A DNA stretch of 64,000 bases from assembly GCA_949751835.1 (NCBI GenBank), contig CATKHK010000069.1, positions 62,001 through 126,000 of the forward strand. The letters run 5' to 3'. This stretch comes from Blepharisma japonicum (taxonomy: Eukaryota > Ciliophora > Heterotrichea > Heterotrichida > Blepharismidae). This document shows, piece after piece, positions 15,601-28,387 of this stretch. Under the pieces are notes generated by a model. That model was not told the origin of the DNA. It worked only from the letters and a program-made list of their open reading frames with translations, and ran no database searches. Each line of letters starts with the position of its first letter. The first letter of the stretch is position 1. Position numbers and translations under genes: made by a program.

Positions 15601-17676
15601 AGCATTAGTATCACAAGTGCAGCCCCCAGCACCATCAAAAACCGCATTTGTTATGCAAGTTAAGCATGAATTTGCCCCAGAAAATGCTGTGCAGGTGTCA
15701 CACTCTTTCGTCTTGCATAATCTGCAGGTATTAGAACTTTTGCATCCTTTTATACAAGTATCCAAACAGTTTTTGCATATAGAACCGTCATAATATTGAT
15801 TAATTGAACAATTATCTAGGCAAAGGTAATCTCCTGCACACTTCGTGCAAGTTCCTAAGCATCCTGTAGTTGTATAAAAAGCAGTTCATGCAGAGGGACT
15901 ACAATTAAGTTTAATTTTTCATGCAAATCCAGTAAATCCTGAGCTATAGTGTCCTAAATATAAATCTCCTGACAAGCTGTCTAATAGATAAAGAGGAGTC
16001 GTAGTTGAGGAGGTGACTATGCTTGATGTATCAATATAAGAATTTGCAGTAGTGGTCCCATCAGTATTAATAATACATTCAAATGAAACGTAAAATCAAT
16101 CATTCAAGATACTTGAGGCTCCAGTAACTGAGAGAGTTGTTGAGGAATCTGAAAGAAAAAGGTAAAGTTTTGGCTGTCCTGAAGGCAAAATTTGCACATA
16201 TCACTGGGTTGTAGTCGATATATACTTGATGAGGACAAAGCCAGCCGCAATAGGCCTTATTCAGGCACCAATAGAACTAGAAGGAGCATGCATATAGCTT
16301 GTTTTTAAATAGCTATTAGGATTGAAATAGTAGCCCCGATTATAAGCTGGAAAAGGATCATTGGGATCATAATTTGGATATGAGTTGGTATTCGACGACC
16401 CTACATCTACTCCTGAAATACTGTCTAGAAGTATGATTTTGGAAAATATAAAACTATATGAATAGGACCCATCAAAATCGCAGTTATTTGTTGAAGAATT
16501 AGGAGTGTATCCTGTTGGACATTCCGATAAACATTGTATATCAAGAAAGTAATAGCCAGCTTGGCAGCTCGTACATTCGTGATACTCGCCTCCTGTACAA
16601 GTTTGGCATCCTGCTGAACAGACTAACCGGGAAGTTTTTGGTATTTGAGAATTAAAATAATGTTCTAAACACATTGATAAAGAATAACCGAAGCATAAGC
16701 TACAATCTGGGGAATGACAAAAAATACAGTCGTTGCCTCTAACACACCAAGGAAAATTTGAACAGTCAATATCACAATTTTGGCATACAGATCCATCTCA
16801 ATATTGATTATCTGCACAGTCAATAGTGCTAGTCATGATCCCATAGTTTATATTGCTATCAGCTCTTGCTTGAAGTCAATAAATAAACCCTCTAAAGGAG
16901 TTGCCTCCACTTGCATTTCCAAAAGTTCATGTATAAGATCCATTTGGAAAATGTATTTCAGAGTTGCTTAATATTGTTGTTCCAGCCTCATCCCCATCTA
17001 TATAAAAATTGATGGAGCCTACCTCGCAAGATAACTGAGACAGAGAAACTGAAACTGAGTGCCAAGATGACGGGTGCTTAGCAGATGATGCTCCAGACAC
17101 TGCTATTTGAGCTCCATTGGAGTTAAAAACTAATAAATTAATTTTATAATATCCAAATGTATCAACTCATATCCTCACATATTGTGTTGAATTTATTTGT
17201 ATATTTAAAATTTCTCCACTTTCCAAAGGCTTTATTATCAAATTTAAAATAAAGTATAGGCCAGGAGTATAGCTCTGATTACTAGTCATACTTGACGCTT
17301 TAGCAAAATAATAGCCTCGATCTAAAGTTGGAAGTGGGGAATTTTCTCTCCCAGAAATATAAGAAATACCTCCTGGATTTACAAATTTCTTACTATTATC
17401 AGCTGAGTCTAAGACATAAGATAAGGTTAAATCTTGGACCTTTGATAATATTAATGTGAATAGAATTGCATCATCGTCAATAGGCTTACTGCAATAGTTA
17501 AATAATCCTTTATCAAAAAACTGTTGGTAGAAAGAATAAAGAGTAGGGCATCCATCTGCACATATTTTTGAATCAACCATAAATTTTGGGTTATTACACC
17601 CAGATCCTCAGCTGTCATATGGACAACTTGCAAAGCTCAACGTAATTTGGGATATAAGAAAAAAAATTGCATTCAT
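9628..17676 (-). CDS. Gene B: six-module LamG/Cys-rich multi-pass membrane protein
   Basis: One open frame of 2682 codons runs from ATG at 17676 to TAG at 9628 (TGA = Trp). It starts with a signal peptide (MNAIFFLISQITLSFASCP). LamG modules lie near residues 122 (type 1), 447 (5), 795 (6), 1134 (5), 1479 (6) and 1872 (9), with Cys-rich linkers between. An Ig-like domain starts near residue 2200, and about seven hydrophobic helices follow from about residue 2425 to the end. The 5-6 pair is present twice and types 2, 3, 4, 7 and 8 are absent. Near residues 334-350 (16630-16675) the linker jumps straight from the post-module-1 segment into the type-5 linker, which marks a deletion joint. The tail is very close to that of gene C. 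The protein is probably at the plasma membrane with the N-terminus outside; its function is inferred as recognition or adhesion. Confidence 0.9.
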
Positions 17677-18170
17677 TAAGCTTATTATTATAATAAAAAT
17701 GAAGTAGTTGAGTTAATATAATTGAAGTTTAGGATAATTAATATTTTTTATGATATTTTAAGATAAATATAAGATATTAAACTGCTTTGGAAAGCCTGGA
17801 GAAGATAATCTGAATGTTATATAAAAATGGGTTGATATTTTTAGACTAAAAAACTAAGATAAGTTATTTCTTTAATTACATTATCATTCCAATAAGTAGA
17901 TTGCTTTAATTTGTTAATAATTTTGATTCATCTTAATATGCTTTCATTTTCAAATATATAATATTTCTTAAATTTAAATTCCTATTGAAGAAATTAAAAA
18001 GGTTTTTATTGCCTAAACTAATAAATATTTTACCAAAATTCCTTAGTTTGAAAAATATTCGATAATTAAATAAAAATAACTATTTGAGATTATTGCAAAT
18101 TATTAAAGATAAAATTAGAAATGAAATAATAAATTTAAGAGTAACCTTCTTCTACGAAAGATAATTTAAT
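17677..18170. other. Intergenic spacer upstream of gene B
   Basis: This is AT-rich DNA with no frame longer than background on either strand. It probably contains the gene B promoter. No motif was recognised. The right part of the full B-C gap (18171-18484) is a duplicated tail of gene C and is described separately. Confidence 0.45.
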
Positions 18171-18680
18171 TATTTAGAAAATAGCAAATATTAAATCGAA
18201 ATAAAATCTAAAATTGAGAAGGTTTATTTCTTAATTTCTTTTATTTCGTTTTTAAATAGGTAATGCCTCTTTTACAATTTCCGTCTTTGCAAGCTTATAT
18301 TTGATGATTTCATGCAGTTTCCTTGCAAAATGGCTATTGAAGCTATTGTCTGAATTCTTATAATTGCTATCAAATTGCTATAACTATATTCTCAATAGCC
18401 GAAACAATTTTCTATTTAAATTAACTATTTAGAAAATAAGCAATATTAAATTTAAATAAAAACTAAAATTGATAAGGTTTATCGCTAAATTTTTTTTATT
18501 TCGTTTTTCAATGGGTGAATGCCTCTTTTTACAATTCCTGCCTTTGTTAGCTTATATTTGATTATTTCATATATTGTTCTTGCAAAAATGGCTATTGAAG
18601 CTATTGTCTGAATTCCCATAATTGCTATCACAATTGCAACAATCCCATCCTCAATAGCTGAAACAATTTTCTGATTTATA
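18171..18680 (-). repeat. 255-bp tandem duplication of the gene C 3' end
   Basis: Two direct copies are seen, about 18171-18425 and 18426-18680. Both begin with tatttagaaaata followed by a matching AT-rich leader. They continue through the gene C stop region and into sequence coding the last membrane helix (shared stretch gaagctattgtctgaattc). The right copy is the live 3' end of gene C. The left copy has many small differences, including length changes, and no open frame, so it is decaying. The two copies are nearly collinear at an offset of 255 bp. Confidence 0.85.
18240..18422 (-). pseudogene. Decayed extra copy of the gene C C-terminal coding segment
   Basis: This is the coding part of the left duplicate. 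It matches the gene C segment at about 18491-18677, which encodes the last membrane helix and cytoplasmic end (GIQTIASIAIFARTIYEIIK). Several one- or two-base length differences break the frame. It lies just downstream of the gene C stop and is presumably in its 3' untranslated region or spacer. No function is expected. Confidence 0.8.
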
Positions 18681-21600
18681 TTAAATAAATAAACTGAAGT
18701 CGCGCTCATTATTAAAAATATAGATGCTTCAGTCAATAGATTACTTATTTGCAAAATGGAATCTTCAAATGGTCAGAAGAAAATCAAATGCATAATAGTC
18801 ATTGCTGAAAGAACAATGTTAATCGTTACTTCTGTTTGAGGATAGTCTCTTAAGAAGACTAAATTTATGATATAAATAAATCTCCTTACAAAAAACAAAA
18901 AATAATACTGTGTTGCAAGTAGACCACGATCAGTTCGAAATTCATAAAATAGCGAGCTAAATAGTTCAGTAAACGTCTTTTCTCGTGATTGGATCCTATT
19001 TTTATTTTTATAAGAAAATCAAAAATATGCTGGTGGGGTAATAACTAATAAAGCATAAATGGCTGAGCAAATAATAAAATTCGTTGCTTGAGTGATATTA
19101 TTGAATCCAAAAGTAATAAGTCCTACACTTGCAGCTGCTCCAAGCTCTAGATAACATTGTATCCAAAATCTTAAATAAAAGGCAAATTGATAAGCCCTCA
19201 CAGTTTTCGTAAATTTCTTCCCTAATCATCTGAATGAGCATCGAGAAAAGAAAAATACAATTGGAAAAACTAATAGAGAAGCCACAATCAGTGTAAAATC
19301 ATTTCCTGTAGTTAATAAGATTAGATCAGTGTCAAACCCAAAATCTTTTGCTTGGGAATAAGGAGTTTTCCCTTCATTTTTATCTATGAAATATTTAAAA
19401 GCATTTGGGAATAAGTTAAAAGAATTCAAGTTATTCAAAAATGTACTCATCTTGCTTGAGAAAGGGATTCCTGATAAAGTCAAGTAGCTTAGAATCTGTA
19501 AACTGTTCATCATACTCCATAGAGAACTTGGATTTGGATTTATAACTGATAAAGCTAAAGCTCCAGAAATAGCAGCTTGAGCACTTGCAGTAGCTTGAGA
19601 ACTCACTGCTGCAATGGCTGGGGAATATGGAGCAGGGTCATAAGAATTCAAATAGACTGATATTTCTGATGAATTTAAGACACCATTTGAAACTGATCTT
19701 AATTCAGTTAAATTTAAGAACTCAAGAGTGGCTAATGTCCCTTTAGATATTTCTTCCGAAATTGTTAAAGAAATATAATAGCAAGTACTATTTATCTGCT
19801 CAATTTTATATGAAATTTCTCCTAACTTTTTAACTGATATAGTAAAATCATTTATATTAAGTCCGAAAGCCAAGGTATCTGAAAAAGTGAGGTATAGAGA
19901 ATTATCTGATAAAACTGAGAGTTTTGCTGAAAAAGAAACTAATGTGCAATTTTTTATTCCATTATATCCGAGATCACAATAGCATAAATTATTCTTCAAA
20001 CTTGCATTTTCTACACAAGCAGAACATTCTGTAAGGGACTCACAATTAGAACAGTGGTTTGGGCATGGATACAAAATTCCATCAGGACCTCTAAATCCTC
20101 CAGCTTCAAGAGGAATACAGCTGCTATTACTGGAAGCATCTAATACATAGTTTAAATCACAAATACAGGAATCAGGGTTAATGGCGTGTACTTTACAACT
20201 TGAGCATCCTGATGTAGAATAATCAGTACAGACCTCACATAATAAATTGCTACACAAAGAGCATGTAGGTCGCCAATCTCTGCAGGTTTTCTCACATTTA
20301 ATATTGCAATTATAGCATTTATTATAACTAGGGCCACTTCAATATTGGTTTATTTTGCAATTTGAAATACAAATTTGACTTATAGGGCAAACACTGCAAG
20401 ACTCTGTACAAGAAGTTGTCGATAGGCTTGATATTGACTTTATTACATTAAACATTTGAATAGTATAAATAAAGCCTTGATAAAAATTATAAACTGCTGA
20501 TGAGCTTATTTGAGCTCCTATAGTTATTGTGGTATGCGAGCCTATATCAAGAAAAGCTCCATATCCTGTCATTCCAGATGAATCAAGAATTCCATTTATA
20601 TAGCAGGATAGGGTATTGTAACCATTTTGAGCAGTTTCTAATGTAAACGCGATATGGCTTCATTCATAACTATTTAGCGATACTTGGCACATATAAAAGA
20701 ATGGGGAGGAGTTTATTAGGAGAGAGATTGTTGGTTTACTGCTTATTAATAAGATATAGTAAAGTGCTGAGTAATTATCAGAAATATTATGCTTTGATAA
20801 TAGAGCAGAAAATGATGTTTCAGTGTTAAGTCATATGGAAATTGTAAAGATAGGGGCTATTACAAGTTTTGGAGATGTATAATTAGAATACTCAGGCAGC
20901 CTTAAAACAGAGGAATGACCATTAAACCAGAATCCTCTCAAATAAGCTGGAATTGGATCGTCAGTTTCATAGTCTGGATAAAATTGGCTAGTGGAGCCAG
21001 TAACAACAGGTATTGAGCTTGCTTTATCATAAATGACTCCATTTAGAGTATTCAAATCCAAATCAAAAATTTGCTCTTGAACTAATATGCATCCACTTGC
21101 TGATTTAGAATACCCTGATGGGCAGCTACTTACACAAATTCCAGAAACCTTGTAATATCCATCATTGCATGTCAAGCAGTCCAAATAGCTAGGAGATATA
21201 CAGGTTTTACAAGAACTGTCACATTTTACACAAATATTTGTCCCTGGATTAATAGTATACCCAGATGGACATGCAGTTAAGCATTCACCAGTAATTGAAT
21301 AGAAATAAAAGCCGGTAAAACATGCAGTGCAATCATGAGAAGTTAAGCCTGTACATTGAGAGCAGCCATTATAACATGGGTCGCATGAAAAGCCATCTGA
21401 AGAAACTGTGTAGCCAGGATTACATACGCATGGATTTGAAGCTCCACTAGCATTAATAACACATTGAGTACATTTTCCTGAGCCAAAACCTGTGCAGACT
21501 GAACATAATAAATCGTCACAAATATTACATGTAGATGCCCTGATACATCCATTATTACAGGAATTGCAGGCTACACAAGTAGTCCCATCATAATAGTGAG

Positions 21601-24600
21601 ATAAATCACAAGGCCATAAACAAGTATAGCTAGAACTACAAATAGCATTTATGGAGCTTGAAAAGTCACTAATTGGTGTATTTCATAGCTGAAAAGTATT
21701 AATAAAACCAATAAACCCAGAAGAAGAACTTTTACCAATCATTAAACTAGTTGTAGTGAGATCTCTGAATACGTAATTTAAAATAGGTGAATTTGTGATT
21801 GAAGCGCCATTGATATAAATTGTTATTGTTGTAGTGCCCGAAGAGTATTCAAAAGTGACTGATAAATAGTTTCAATCATTGAGATTAGACCCTGAAGACA
21901 AGGTTTTAATGGCTGTTGTTTGTGTAAAATCCTCCATTGTAGCTTTTATAGCTCCAGTCGAGTATAAAGCAAGATATTGATTTTGCTTTTCCAGTCAATC
22001 TCCATCAGTGATCACATAAAGTCAAGCTCCAATAGAAAAGCTATGTGAAAGCAAAATATTTGTATTTGATAATAAATACATTGATCCATCAAAATATAAA
22101 CCACGCTTATATGAAGGAATCGGATCAATTGATTCTGGGCTATTAAAAAACTGAAAAGATGATGAGGCTGATCCTGTTGTAAAAATTCCATATGAGCCTT
22201 GAAAATCTATATCAAAAGATTGATTAATAATAGGTGTTGCTACCTCGGAACAAGAAGGCCCAAATCCATAAGGACAGCCATTAAGGCAAACACTTCCAAC
22301 CAATTGAGAGCTTCCTGAGCAAATAGAGCATTCAAAATAAGTTGTTTTTATACAAGTTGAGCATAAGACATCACAGATTTCACATGTTTGAGATAAAGAG
22401 ACCCAAAAAGCATTGGTATTGCAAGTGCAACCTCCAGTCCCATCAGTAACTGCATTTGTAATACAAGTCAGGCATGAATTTGTCCCAGAAAACTCAGTGC
22501 ACGTTGCACATTCTTTGGTCTTGCAGAGTCGACAAGTGTCAGAGTTTCTACATCCTTTGCTGCAGCTTGCTATACAATTTGTACAACCAGAGCCGTTATA
22601 ATATTGAGATAAAGGGCAGTTATCTGGACAACTTAAGTCAGCTGGACATTTTGTACAGCTGCCTGAGCATCCAGCAGTTTGCCAGTCATCTAAACTATGA
22701 CTGCTTTGACTATAGATTTTTACAATTCATAGAAATCCTGTAAATCCTAAAATAGAATCCCCAATTTGCAAAATTCCTGACAGGCTGTCTAAATGGTAAA
22801 GCGAAGTAGCTGTAGTAGAAGAGACTTGATTGGTTCCATCAATATAAGAATTTACCGTTGTTGTTCCATCTGCATTAATTATACAGTCAAATGAAACAAA
22901 AAATCAGCCATTAAGCACGCTAGAGGCTCCTGTGACTGAAATAATAGTTGATGAGTCTGACAGAAGAAGAGAAATATTTGGCTGTCCTGAAGCCAAAACT
23001 TGTATGAGCCATTGGGTTGCTGATACAAATTTAGACATGACAAGTCCAGATACTGTAGGGTTTATTCAGACAGAAATTGAAAATGAAGGAGCAAGCATAA
23101 AATTTGTCTTTAAATTGCTATTAGAATTGAAATAGTAACCTCTCAAGTAAGAAGGATAAGGATCGTTTGTGTCGTAATTTGGATATGTGTTAGTGTTTGA
23201 TGACCCGACAGTTATTCCAGAAATGGTATCTAGCAGTATACTATTAGAAAATAAAATTGAATAAGTTGCTGTTGTAAGATCACAATTATTTGTGCTTGAG
23301 TTTTGTGTGTATCCTGATGGGCATTCTAATAAACATTGAATGCTAAGAAAATAATAACCACTAATACAGCTTGTGCATTGATAATATCCACCTCCAGTAC
23401 AAGTTTGGCACCCTACTGGACATGCTACACATGAAAATCCGTCATTTGACGTCCGATATCCTGCATTGCATGCACAATTTGTTGGATTTTTTGAGGCATT
23501 AGACACACAATTAGTACATTTTCCTGACCCAAAACCTGTGCAAACAGAGCATAATTGATCATCACAGATATTGCAAGTAGAGGCTCGCACACATCCTTTA
23601 CTACAGGAATTACACATTAAGCAAGAGCCTAAGTTTTCATATGCCGAAATACCACAGAGCCCTAAGCAGGAAACTCCTGATCCTGAACCACAAAATGTAA
23701 AGCCACTTATGATTGCTGAAAATCCTGTAATTTGAGTATTTCATAGCTGGAAGTAATAAATAAAGCCTACAAATCCTGAATTGCTACTTTTTCCTAGCTG
23801 CAGATTAGTTGATGCCTGGTCTCTGTAAATTCTTCCAGAGATAGTAATTGATCCTCTGGAAACTCCATTAATATAAAGGGAAAGAAAAGAGGCATTTGAT
23901 GTATAATAAATAGTAAAAGATACATAAGCCCAGTCAGTAAATGAAGAGCTTGGAGATAATGTTTGTGTAGACGTTACTTGTACAGCGCTTTCCATTGCAA
24001 GTGTTATAGCACCTGTTGATGCGAATATTAGTCTTGTTTGTTTTTCCAATAAATCTCCATTAGTAGCCACATAAACTCAAGCTCCCATCGCAAAGCTGTG
24101 CGAAAGATAAACAGAAACTGAAGACAATAAATACATATTTCCATCAAAATAAAGCCCTCTTGCATATGCAGGAACAGGATCAATATTTTCAGGATTTATA
24201 AAAGGCTGATAAGAGCTTGGGTCTGTTCCTGTGGTAAAAATCCCATAAAAACCTTGAAAATCAGTGTCAAATAATTGGTCTATCACTGCTGTTGAAACTG
24301 AAGAGCAAGAATTCCCATAACCATATGGACAATCATTTAAACAGATAATCCCTACTATTTGTTTCCCTGCTGCACAAGTAGTGCACTCAAAATAAGTAGT
24401 TTGTTTACATACAGAGCAAAGTGCATCACAAAAGTCACAACTAGCTGTATTAGAATGCCAAAATGAATTTGCTGTGCACTGGCATCCTCCTGAACCGTCA
24501 CTTTCTGCATTAGTAATACATATTGAGCAAGACCCAGAAAAAGATGTGCACTGGTAGCACTGTTTTGTCTTGCAAAGTCCACAAGCATCGGAATATCTGC

Positions 24601-27529
24601 ATCCTTTTGTACAAGATCCCATACAATTTGTGCAAGAGGAACCGTTGTAATATTGTGATAATGAACAAGAACTAGGACAGTTATGATCGCTAGGACAACT
24701 CGTGCAAGGAGAAGGGCAACTTGATGTTGTGTAGTCGTTGTATTGTAAATTTTCTGTATTAAAAATGTTTAAATCATATAAAAATCCAGTAAAACCACTG
24801 CTTAAGGTAGATTTTGTACCGATATAGAGAGTGCCTGAACTGCGGTCTTGAAAATAAGTGATGCTTGAAGGTGAGCCTGAATCTGTGGTAAGAGAGTTAA
24901 AATATGAATTTATTGTGGTCATATGGTTTGAGTCAATTTTTCCAGTAAATACGATGAAATTTCAGTTATTGTTCAAAGTGTTTGCTGATAAAATCACAGA
25001 AAAAGATGAAGAATCTCTTAAAATAAGGGAAATTTTTGGATATCCAGAGCTTAAAATTTCTAAGCAAAATATTTCATTTGAAGACACATTTTTAGAGATA
25101 ATTGTTCCAGCTCCAGATGGGTATATCCATATCAAAACAGTAAAATAAGGCCCAATCACTGTATTTGTCGACAAATAATTAACTCCGCTAAAATAATAAC
25201 CTCGAAGATAGCTTGGATAAGGATCATTAGAATCATAAATTGGATAAGCATTTGTATTAGAAGATCCTACTTGGACTCCTCCAATTGAGCCAAGCATTAA
25301 TTTATCATAAAAAGTTATGCTAAGCCCAGTAGTTGTCAAAAAATCACAATTATTTGTACCTGAATTTTCTGTATATCCAGTAGGGCAATTTACAAGACAT
25401 TGTGTACTCCCATATAAAAAATAGCTAGTTACACAAGAAGTGCACAAATAATAAGCAGAGCCTGTACAAGAAGCGCATTCTGTAGGACAAGCAGAGCACA
25501 AAGCTTGGTTTGGAGGCTGATAAAATCCGGAATTACACACACAAGGAGTCCCAGAAGCATTAGAAACACATAAAGTGCAATCTCCAGCCGCAAATGATGA
25601 GCATTGAGAACATAAAAAATCATCGCAAATATAACAAGACGTCCCTCTAGTACAGCCCATCGTACATGAGCCTATACACGATTGGCATGTACTTCCATCA
25701 TAATAGTAAGAATAATCGCAGGGCCATAAAGTTGATATCACACCTCCAGAAAACCCATAAAGATTATAAGGAACAGAAAAGTCTGTAGTAGTTGTTCCTC
25801 ATAGCTGAAAATAACTAATAAAACCATTAAAATTTGGAGAGCCTTTGCCTAAATATAAATTCCCTCCATTTGGCAATCTGAAAACATAATTTGTGACTGT
25901 AACAGCTGTCCCAGATACAGTATTAAGATAAGGAGCTAAGGTTGTAGCTTTATTGGCGAACCCAACTGAATAAGAAATGTAATTTCAGATATTTAAAATT
26001 GTAGTCTGTGATGTTGAGTAGCTTGCAGAGGTGCCATCTCATTTTTCTAAGTCATAATTAATCGTCCCGCTCGAGCTTATGGTAAGTTTATTAGTACTAT
26101 GGCTGATGATAGTCCCTGAAATAGCAAAAACTCACATCCCGATACTTCAAGTATTAGATAAATTTTGAGTTACAGTCAAATATTGGTTCAAATTAAAGTA
26201 AAGGCCTCTATTTTTTGCTGGTAATGGATCAGACACTTCTGGAGAATTTCAATAATTATAGCTACTTGAGCTTGTCCCTGTGATAAAAACTGAAGTGTAA
26301 ATTCCAGCAAAAGATCCTGCAAAATTAGTAGTCAAAGTTGAAAAACAAGAATTTCCTCCACAATTATACCACCCATAGGGATACCCATATAAGCAAATTC
26401 CAGCATTATTAGGAATTCCAGTGCTGCATGCAGTATTTGCCCAAGTCTGAGTACAAGTTGTCCCTATATAATCACAGCACCCTGGAGGAATTCCTGTTGT
26501 GCATGCTGTACACATAGAAAGTGAATAGCCATTACAATTGCTGCAATCTGCAGTATAGCAATAACTGCAATCACTACCTCTAACACACCAAGGCCAAGCA
26601 GGACATCCTGATGCACAATTTTGGCAAACAGACCCATCTCAATATTGATTTTCAATACAATTAACACTAGGTGTCGAAGTCCCATAAGTCGCCGTATTAT
26701 CAGCTCTAGCTTGTAGCCAATAAATAAAGCCTCTAAATGAATTCCCTCCGCTTATATTACCAAAAGTTCACGTATAAGTTCCGCTTGGAAAACTTATTTC
26801 AGAGCTACTTAGCGTTGTTGTACCTGCTGGGTTGCTAGATATATAAAAAATTATGTAGCCTGTATTACAGCTTTGTTGATTGAGCAGCATTGAAGCTGTA
26901 TGCCAAGACGACGGATAAGCAGAACTTGCTCCAACTACTGATATTTGTGACCCACTTGAATTATTAATTAGCGCACTAAACTTATAAACCCCAGACCCGT
27001 CTGCTCATATCCTCATATAGGTAGTTGAACTTATTTGGACATTTAATATTTCTCCACTTGCAAGAGGCTTTATTCATAAATTTAAAGTAAAATAAAGCGC
27101 TGGGATGTAGCTTTGGTTTCCTGTCATACTTGATGTAATTGCGAAATAAAATCCACGATCTAAGGTAGGGAGTGGAGAATTTTGGGTTGGAGAATTGTAT
27201 GAAATTCCTCCTGGATTTTGAAATTGTTTACTGGAATTTGAGGAATCTGAAACATAAGTCAACGTTAAATCTTGAACAGTTGATAAAATCAATGTGAATA
27301 AAATTGCGCTATCTCCACTAGGTTTGCTACAATAATTATTGCATTGTACAATACAATAAAGTTGATAGTAGTTAAAAAGAGTAGGACATTCGCTAGCACA
27401 TACCTTGGAGTCTACCATACACTTCGGCAGATAGCATCCTGTCTGCCCAAAACCGCTATCTCATTTATCGTATGGACAAGTTGCAAAAGCCAACAGAATT
27501 TGGGAGATAAAAATAAAAATCATGACCAT
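18485..27529 (-). CDS. Gene C: seven-module LamG/Cys-rich multi-pass membrane protein
   Basis: The frame of 3014 codons runs from ATG at 27529 to TAG at 18485, with TGA read as Trp throughout. The signal peptide is MVMIFIFISQILLAFATCP. LamG modules start near residues 125 (type 1), 441 (2), 778 (3), 1126 (4), 1466 (5), 1810 (6) and 2200 (9). The Cys-rich linkers contain the typical C-x2-C-x3-C-x2-C pattern, for example in the linker before module 5 (residues 1305-1400). An Ig-like domain lies at about 2526-2620, and seven hydrophobic helices at about 2745-2990 include the well conserved segments FYLRFWIQCYLELGAAASVG and DYPQTEVTINIVLS. The type 7-8 pair is absent. The next ATG (third codon) could also serve as start, but it would shorten the signal peptide by only two residues. 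Role inferred: cell-surface recognition or adhesion. Confidence 0.9.
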
Positions 27530-28387
27530 TTTGTGTGATAAGTAATTAATATCATGTAGGAATGAAAACTAACTGGATTAAAATTTTAAAATGTAATAGG
27601 TAGCTTTTATTATTAAAATATTTATTTATTGGAATAGCGATTATAATACCCTGAGGGGTAACGGGTAGTTAGGTGTATTGGGAATATTGTTAGGATAAAA
27701 TTATAAGGAAAGCCAAAATAAATATTATTAAAAATTTGAATAAATTCCTACGTCGCGCTTACAAATTTTCCAACAAAAATTTCATTTATATTTGGTTCTG
27801 ACATATATAAAGAATGATGATTTTTTAAATTTTTTGTGTTTAATGTGTTGACTCTTATAATTAGCTCTCTTATGGCATAATGCAGAGCTAAGATCTAAAA
27901 TTTTTATATAGCTCAAATCGAAATTTAGACAAGAAAGATCCCTTGCTTTTGAGATATTTTAAAAAACTTCAAATACTTACAAAAGCATCTGATTTCTTTT
28001 TTTAAGCTCTAAGAGCTGGTTATCTATGTTTATAATACCTCTCTTCTATTTTTATCTATTTTCAACAATTAACCACATTAATTTTCTCTCAGATATTTTT
28101 GTACATCGGCTTTAAATTTCAGTTTTTAAATCAGTAGATGAGTCCTAAACTATAATGAAATATTTGGATATATTAATATTACATTCTGTGAACTAAACAG
28201 TTTTAATGAATTATTCTTAAGCTTCTTGAAAAATCACCAAATTGAGGTAAACAATTATTAAAATTTTATAATTAAAAAATTAAGTTAAATCAATTTAAGT
28301 AGCTAAAATTAATCTAATGGTTTATAAATTTAAACAAGCTTTTACTGTAATTTAAAAATCAATTTTATTATAAATAAAATAAATTCA
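27530..28387. other. Intergenic spacer between genes C and D
   Basis: This 858-bp AT-rich spacer has no supported gene on either strand and no recognisable relic of the flanking paralogs. It presumably holds the gene C promoter at its left end and gene D 3' signals at its right end. I tried to find a tRNA or other structured RNA and did not. Confidence 0.45.

Noticed and set aside
27530-28387. tRNA or other RNA gene in the spacers
   Set aside because: I looked for tRNA arms and T-loop sequence in the larger spacers and found no convincing cloverleaf.
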